From: Pseudalkalibacillus hwajinpoensis
GTDB lineage: Bacteria > Bacillota > Bacilli > Bacillales > Guptibacillaceae
Direction of reading: 5' to 3'
NCBI RefSeq assembly: GCF_039851965.1
Contig: NZ_CP156674.1
Location: 2,666,001-2,730,000, forward strand
Length of the DNA: 64,000 nucleotides
A program made the translations under genes and the position numbers. Positions 59,587 to 64,000 of this stretch are shown in pieces (the stretch's first letter is position 1; every line of letters begins with the position of its first letter). The notes under the pieces are model-generated. The model searched no databases, was not told where the DNA came from, and saw only the letters and a program-made list of their open reading frames with translations.

Positions 59587-60801
59587 GTGTTCCAATATAT
59601 TAGTTATCTATTAATTTTGATAGTATTTCTTGTAGCTTTACTAGATGTAATTCCATTAATATTTGATTGGTTTTCAAGAGTTAGGATTGGAAGGTATAAA
59701 GATTTTCAAAAATGGAATGAGTGTGTTACACAAAAGAGTATTAAATGGTTATCTAAAACACCTAAAATAAAAGTAACGGATAACACAAGATTGGTGATCA
59801 TTGATCGATTGAAGGGGAACTATACAAAGTCTTCCATTCAGCATTGGCAAGAAGGAACATTAATACTTGGTTTAATGGAGAATTATAAAATTTCTAAGGA
59901 CGATAAAATTAAAAAAGCTATTTTACAATATATGAATGTTAAATTTAATAGCGATGGTCAATGGAGAGAGTCTCCTACACATGTTGACAGTGCAATTTTG
60001 GCCTATGCTATTATGAAAATTGATTTTATAGATACTGATAAATATAAACAAGCTTTAGAGTACGTGTGGAATATGATTCAGGAGCACATTGGTAAAGATG
60101 GTACTGTTAAATATCGGAAATCAATGGATGAATATAGGTACGTAGATACTATTGGATTTATTTGTCCATTTTTAATCGCATTTGGTGTTCGTTATAAAGA
60201 AGAAAAGTGTATTGATTTGGCTGTGAAGCAAATACAAGAATTCAATAAATATGGAATGTTAAATAAGTATTTTATACCTTGTCACGCCTATCATATTAAA
60301 AGTAAGGTTCCTCTAGGTCTTTATGGCTGGGGAAGAGGACTGGGGTGGTATGCAATAGGTCTTATCGATTCGTGGAATGAATTGCCAAATAATAATAAAT
60401 ACAAAGCAATTCTTAGAACCAATGTTATTAGTTTCACAAGTAGTGCTATTGCTTTTCAACAGGGAAATGGTAGCTGGAACTGGACAGTAAGCAGAAATGA
60501 AAGTAGACCAGATTCATCTGTCACTGCTGTGTTAGCATGGTTTATGATCAATGCTGCTAGCATAGAGGGATTAACGGATAAATGTATCGCTAGTGAAAAA
60601 TTGGCAACCTCATATCTAATGAGTGTTACTAGACGATCTGGTGCTATTGATTTTTCACAGGGAGATACGAAAGATATAGGAATGTATTCCAGGTTGTTTA
60701 ATATACTGCCATTTACTCAGGGATTTTCACTTAGAGTGATTAATAAACACATTAGTAGTGAATGCACTCTGAACATTAATCACTATAAGGAGTTTTTTTA
60801 A
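59587..60801 (+). CDS. Membrane-anchored GH88/GH105-like glycoside hydrolase
   Basis: The 404-residue protein has an N-terminal hydrophobic anchor (about 4-28) and an alpha/alpha-barrel resembling unsaturated uronyl/rhamnogalacturonyl hydrolases: GTLILGLMENYK, HVDSAILAYAIM, RYVDTIGFICPFLIAFG, GLYGWGRGLGWYAIGLIDSWNE and RPDSSVTAVLAWFM. GWGRGxGW is the best family marker. Such enzymes remove the unsaturated sugar left by a polysaccharide lyase, so it may trim the EPS. GTG start at 59587 with AAGGAAA upstream. It lies beside a beta-helix protein that could be the partner lyase. Confidence 0.72.
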   Translation: MFQYISYLLILIVFLVALLDVIPLIFDWFSRVRIGRYKDFQKWNECVTQKSIKWLSKTPKIKVTDNTRLVIIDRLKGNYTKSSIQHWQEGTLILGLMENYKISKDDKIKKAILQYMNVKFNSDGQWRESPTHVDSAILAYAIMKIDFIDTDKYKQALEYVWNMIQEHIGKDGTVKYRKSMDEYRYVDTIGFICPFLIAFGVRYKEEKCIDLAVKQIQEFNKYGMLNKYFIPCHAYHIKSKVPLGLYGWGRGLGWYAIGLIDSWNELPNNNKYKAILRTNVISFTSSAIAFQQGNGSWNWTVSRNESRPDSSVTAVLAWFMINAASIEGLTDKCIASEKLATSYLMSVTRRSGAIDFSQGDTKDIGMYSRLFNILPFTQGFSLRVINKHISSECTLNINHYKEFF

Positions 60802-60888
60802 AAAGGGTGATAAATTATTTTCCTCTATACTTTACCTATACCATCTCAAAAGATAATCATACATTAGTAAAAAGAGAGGTGGTATAGA

Positions 60889-63315
60889 TTGGATATTAAA
60901 GGAATAAAAGCATACCTTGGAGATTTATTAGATATAGATCTTACATCTAACCCTCCAACCAATAACGATTTACTAATGTACAATAGCACTACTTCAACAT
61001 GGCTCCCTTCAAAGATTAATCTTTCAGGACAAGAGAATAGTAGTGTTTCTTATCGAATTGAATTAGATAGATGGGATATTAAAAACGATGGGACAAACCC
61101 TTTAGAAACTACTAATGGAATTAATAATGCAATAAATTGGGCTAAAGAAAACCAGTATGATCATGTAATTTTGCCTGAAGGTTACTATAAACTTAGGATG
61201 AATAGCTCATCCTACTCGTGTATTGTGGTACCGAGTAATATTCATTTCGAAATGTCTGAAAATAGTAGCTTAGAGCTTGAAACAAATTCATCACCATTCT
61301 ATCGAGTAATAGATTTAACTGGTGTGAAAAATGTAAAATTATCTGGTGGTAAAATAACAGGAGATAAAAAATCACATGTCTATGAACTTGGTATTAAATT
61401 CTATAGAGGTGGAGTAAATAGCGACGGTTCTTTAAATAATAATCCTAATTTTATTCGAAGCGAAATTATAGATCGATATAACGATCCTGGTCTATTAAGA
61501 GCTTATCGTTTATGGAGTATCCCTGGTATAGCAACTGGTAGTTATAGTTTTTATCAATATCAAGGCACCGTATCTAGCAGCACGTTAAAGGGGGTGAGGA
61601 ATAATGGAGGGTTTGCACCTGCGAATCCCTCAGGTAGAGGTTGGTTTGGTACAATAGAAGAGGTAAATAAAATGGTTTTTGTCATTGATATTTCATCTTC
61701 TAACATAACCGATGCCGAAATATCTGCAATCAGAGCAAAAGTGGACAGTCAAAGTTACACTCATGAGTTTGGGCATGGTATCGAGATCAATGGTTGTACA
61801 AACATTGAAGTAACAAATATTGAAATAAGTGATTGCACAGGTGATGCTATTTATACAGGATGGCTTGAATATAAGCTTGACCCAAGTGAATACACTCAGG
61901 AACAGATAGGATCGAGAATTTTTATCCATAATTCCAACTTGCATCATTGTAGAAGACAAGGAGTTTCTTTAGGCGCTCCAAATGATGTATACGTTTATAA
62001 TAACAAAATACATCATATTGGTTACGCTGATGATGGAGTTACGGTCGATGGAACTTCACCAATGTTCGGCATAGATATCGAGTCACAATGGTCTGAAAGT
62101 AACATACCGACTTGGAGGCCAGAATTGGACCAAGAAGGTTTTGAAATAAACACTAGAATTTATATATTTAATAATTATATATTTAATAATGCTAGAGGAC
62201 ACTTTGTAAACGCAGATGGAATAAATGTTGTTTTAGAAAGTAACACTTTTGAAGGTTATAATGTTGGGGGGATTAGTTCTTTCCAAAATAATTGGTATAT
62301 CAAATATATTAACAATACTTTTATTCATTGTGAACTAACTGTTAAAGGTGATAATTTTGTTAATGGTGCATTCTGTTATAAAGGTAATGTGAAGCTACAA
62401 GATATTAGGGGAGCCCATATATCTAACTGTTCAATAAAAGAAGGATTATTTTATGGCTCTAGTAATTATGGATATTTTGGAACCCCCATTTCAGTTGAAG
62501 TCGGAACTGGGACTTATAAATATAATACACCTCATGGAATGGGGAATGGGGCCAAAATATGTTTTGAGGAATGGGAGAACAGTAAAGTTCCCTCAGGCAT
62601 TAATAAAAACAAGCTTTACTACACGATTAATGTTACACCAACAAGTTTTCAAGTGTCTGAAACAAAAGGTGGAACATCTGTATCGATAACTGATATAGGA
62701 ATAGGAGAATACAATATAAGCAGATATGACTATGGAAGATGTTTTATATCTAATATTGTTGTGGAAAGAGATTGGAGAAATGATACTTCATTAACTCCAA
62801 ATTTTGCTTTAGTCCTTACAGGCGCCGTAATAGAGAACGTCACCGTTAAAAACTATGAATGTAATATTCAAGCTCCTAAAAGTTATGCTGGAAGACCATC
62901 ATCCGTGAGTAGTTTAGTTGTAATTGAAGGTGGAGTTAATTTGGAAGCTTGTAATATTACCAATAGTAAGTTTATCAGGGCAAAGACTGGTATTTTGGGA
63001 GGCGATATCAATATAAATAGTTACAATAATACTCGAAGAGTAAACGCTAATAACCTGCTTTTTAGTAATGTAGGGATTATTATTGGAAATACAGTTTTAA
63101 TGAACAGTAAACTTATCGATTCCTATGTTCAAAAAAACTTGTTTGCAGAAAATTTGTTTTCAAAAATAATAAACTGCTATTTTGAAAATTCCAGACTTGA
63201 TTTGCAATATTTAGCTTTGGAAAAAGGTATGGTTATAGCAAATTGCGTATTTGAAAGCACGACATTTAACGTAAATAATAATACTGTTATGTATGACAAT
63301 ATAGATATTAGTTGA
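60889..63315 (+). CDS. Right-handed beta-helix protein with phage tailspike-like start
   Basis: The 808-residue protein starts at TTG (AGAGAGGTGG upstream). Residues 1-45 (DIKGIKAYLGDLLDIDLTS) resemble phage tail attachment modules. From about residue 65 a pectate-lyase-3-like motif appears (WDIKNDGTNPLETTNGINNA, ILPEGYYKL), followed by many beta-helix turns rich in Asn (HNSNLHHCRRQGVSL, VYNNKIHHIGYADDG, IFNNYIFNNARGHFV). No signal peptide is visible. It could be an EPS lyase, epimerase or depolymerase captured from a phage. The catalytic residues cannot be assigned. It is followed by a hairpin terminator. Confidence 0.72.
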   Translation: MDIKGIKAYLGDLLDIDLTSNPPTNNDLLMYNSTTSTWLPSKINLSGQENSSVSYRIELDRWDIKNDGTNPLETTNGINNAINWAKENQYDHVILPEGYYKLRMNSSSYSCIVVPSNIHFEMSENSSLELETNSSPFYRVIDLTGVKNVKLSGGKITGDKKSHVYELGIKFYRGGVNSDGSLNNNPNFIRSEIIDRYNDPGLLRAYRLWSIPGIATGSYSFYQYQGTVSSSTLKGVRNNGGFAPANPSGRGWFGTIEEVNKMVFVIDISSSNITDAEISAIRAKVDSQSYTHEFGHGIEINGCTNIEVTNIEISDCTGDAIYTGWLEYKLDPSEYTQEQIGSRIFIHNSNLHHCRRQGVSLGAPNDVYVYNNKIHHIGYADDGVTVDGTSPMFGIDIESQWSESNIPTWRPELDQEGFEINTRIYIFNNYIFNNARGHFVNADGINVVLESNTFEGYNVGGISSFQNNWYIKYINNTFIHCELTVKGDNFVNGAFCYKGNVKLQDIRGAHISNCSIKEGLFYGSSNYGYFGTPISVEVGTGTYKYNTPHGMGNGAKICFEEWENSKVPSGINKNKLYYTINVTPTSFQVSETKGGTSVSITDIGIGEYNISRYDYGRCFISNIVVERDWRNDTSLTPNFALVLTGAVIENVTVKNYECNIQAPKSYAGRPSSVSSLVVIEGGVNLEACNITNSKFIRAKTGILGGDININSYNNTRRVNANNLLFSNVGIIIGNTVLMNSKLIDSYVQKNLFAENLFSKIINCYFENSRLDLQYLALEKGMVIANCVFESTTFNVNNNTVMYDNIDIS

Positions 63316-63335
63316 ACTTTCAATAATTCCAAAAT

Positions 63336-63372
63336 AATAGCCCTATTACAGATCATCTGTGATAGGGCTATT
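63336..63372 (+). terminator. Hairpin after the beta-helix gene
   Basis: An 18-bp stem with one G-U pair (AATAGCCCTATTACAGAT / ATCTGTGATAGGGCTATT) lies between the beta-helix and flippase genes. It has only a weak T tail. Confidence 0.75.
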
Positions 63373-63400
63373 AATAATTTAGTGATAAGAGGAGACCACA

Positions 63401-64000
63401 ATGAGAGTAAAATATTCAATGCTCAACGTTTTGGCGGGATTGGGAAATCAATTAGTGGTCACTGCTCTCAGTTTTATATCAAGAACAGTATTTATCAGTG
63501 CTCTTGGAGTGGAGTATCTAGGAATTAATGCGTTATTTACAAATATTTTGCTAATGTTAACACTTGCAGAGGCTGGTATTGGAGCGAGTATAGTCTACAG
63601 TTTATATAAGCCAGTTGCAGAAGAAGACCACGAAAAAATAAATGTCCTAATGAAATTATATAAAAAAGCTTATCTTGTAATTGCAATTATCGTATTGATA
63701 TTAGGATTATCAATTTTTCCGTTTCTTGGATACATTGTGAAGGATACAAGTGTCGATAACATTAATTTAATATATTTTATTTTCCTTATTAACACAGTTC
63801 TCCCTTACCTTTATTTACATAAAAATTCATTTTTAAGTGTTTGCCAAAAGAATTACATCGTAACTGGTCTTTATTCTATTTCGCAAATTGTTTCGATAGG
63901 CATCAAAATTGCAATTTTGTATTATACTCAAAACTATATACTTTACTTAATTATTGATATTGGTGTTACCCTCTTGACTACCTTAGTGTTGGTAATTATT
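63401..64000 (+). CDS. Wzx-type polysaccharide flippase (5' part)
   Basis: An ATG with AGAGGAGACC upstream opens a frame that runs off the right edge after 200 codons. It begins MRVKYSMLNVLAGLGNQLVV and has TALSFISRTVFISALGVEYLGINALFTNILLMLTLAEAGIGASIVYSLYKPVAEED, the N-terminal signature of MATE/PST oligosaccharide flippases, with several membrane helices. It would flip lipid-linked repeat units across the membrane for the Wzy-like EpsG. The remainder lies outside the window. Confidence 0.9.
   Translation, partial: MRVKYSMLNVLAGLGNQLVVTALSFISRTVFISALGVEYLGINALFTNILLMLTLAEAGIGASIVYSLYKPVAEEDHEKINVLMKLYKKAYLVIAIIVLILGLSIFPFLGYIVKDTSVDNINLIYFIFLINTVLPYLYLHKNSFLSVCQKNYIVTGLYSISQIVSIGIKIAILYYTQNYILYLIIDIGVTLLTTLVLVII

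Noticed and set aside
62453..62689. Second open frame inside the beta-helix gene and other overlapping frames in the window
   Set aside because: They lie wholly within better-supported genes, lack ribosome binding sites and show no family motifs.
1..64000. CRISPR arrays, tRNA or rRNA genes, insertion sequences, prophage integrase or attachment sites
   Set aside because: None seen on reading both strands; the tailspike-like protein at 60889 is the only phage-related hint.

Overview
The window is chromosomal DNA of a low-GC Gram-positive bacterium, almost certainly a Bacillaceae member. Supporting signs are AGGAGG-type ribosome binding sites, frequent TTG/GTG starts, XylR and CcpA-type operators, a Bacillus subtilis-like eps operon with a SinR relative, and a murein-recycling cluster matching B. 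subtilis amiE-nagZ-namZ-murR-murQ in content. I see no rRNA, tRNA, CRISPR array, insertion sequence or integrase.

Layout. 0-1.2 kb: the 3' end of an unrecognised gene, a GNAT acetyltransferase and a 34-residue basic small protein. 1.2-5.3 kb: a xylose module (galM, xylR, xylE) with a XylR-like operator at all three promoters and a consensus cre site before xylE. 5.5-6.4 kb: a PHP-family phosphatase. 6.5-15.3 kb: a complete rearranged version of the enterobacterial yhf operon (yhfZ-Y-U-T-php-S-X-W), whose pathway I cannot name, with a secreted serine hydrolase added at its end and two copies of a likely YhfZ operator. 15.3-22.2 kb: a LacI-controlled operon with KDG kinase, hexulose-phosphate synthase and isomerase, KDPG aldolase and a DctPQM TRAP transporter. 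22.3-27.8 kb: a CitA/CitB-type two-component system converging on a tctCBA tricarboxylate transporter.

28-40.3 kb is a peptidoglycan scavenging system in two transcription units. Secreted AmiE, NagZ and NamZ strip muropeptides to free sugars. The murR unit encodes an ABC sugar importer, a BadF-type kinase (probable MurK) and the MurQ etherase. I infer that MurNAc enters unphosphorylated by ABC transport and is phosphorylated inside, instead of by the PTS permease MurP used in B. subtilis.

40.5-64 kb is an exopolysaccharide operon. It starts at a promoter whose spacer carries a SinR-type box, followed by epsA and epsB, a candidate EAR antitermination RNA, then epsC, D, F, G, L, M, N and a sinR-like gene. 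After sinR the DNA becomes visibly more AT-rich and holds a variable glycosyltransferase region: three related GT4 enzymes, GT2, GT32, a pyruvyl transferase, acetyltransferases (one broken), a GH88/GH105-like hydrolase, a phage tailspike-like beta-helix protein and the start of a Wzx flippase.

Four long hairpins with the same GTCAGAC/GTCTGAC head and different but self-complementary arms sit between the metabolic cassettes from 6.3 to 28 kb.

All assignments come from reading the translated sequence and remembered family features; no database search was run.
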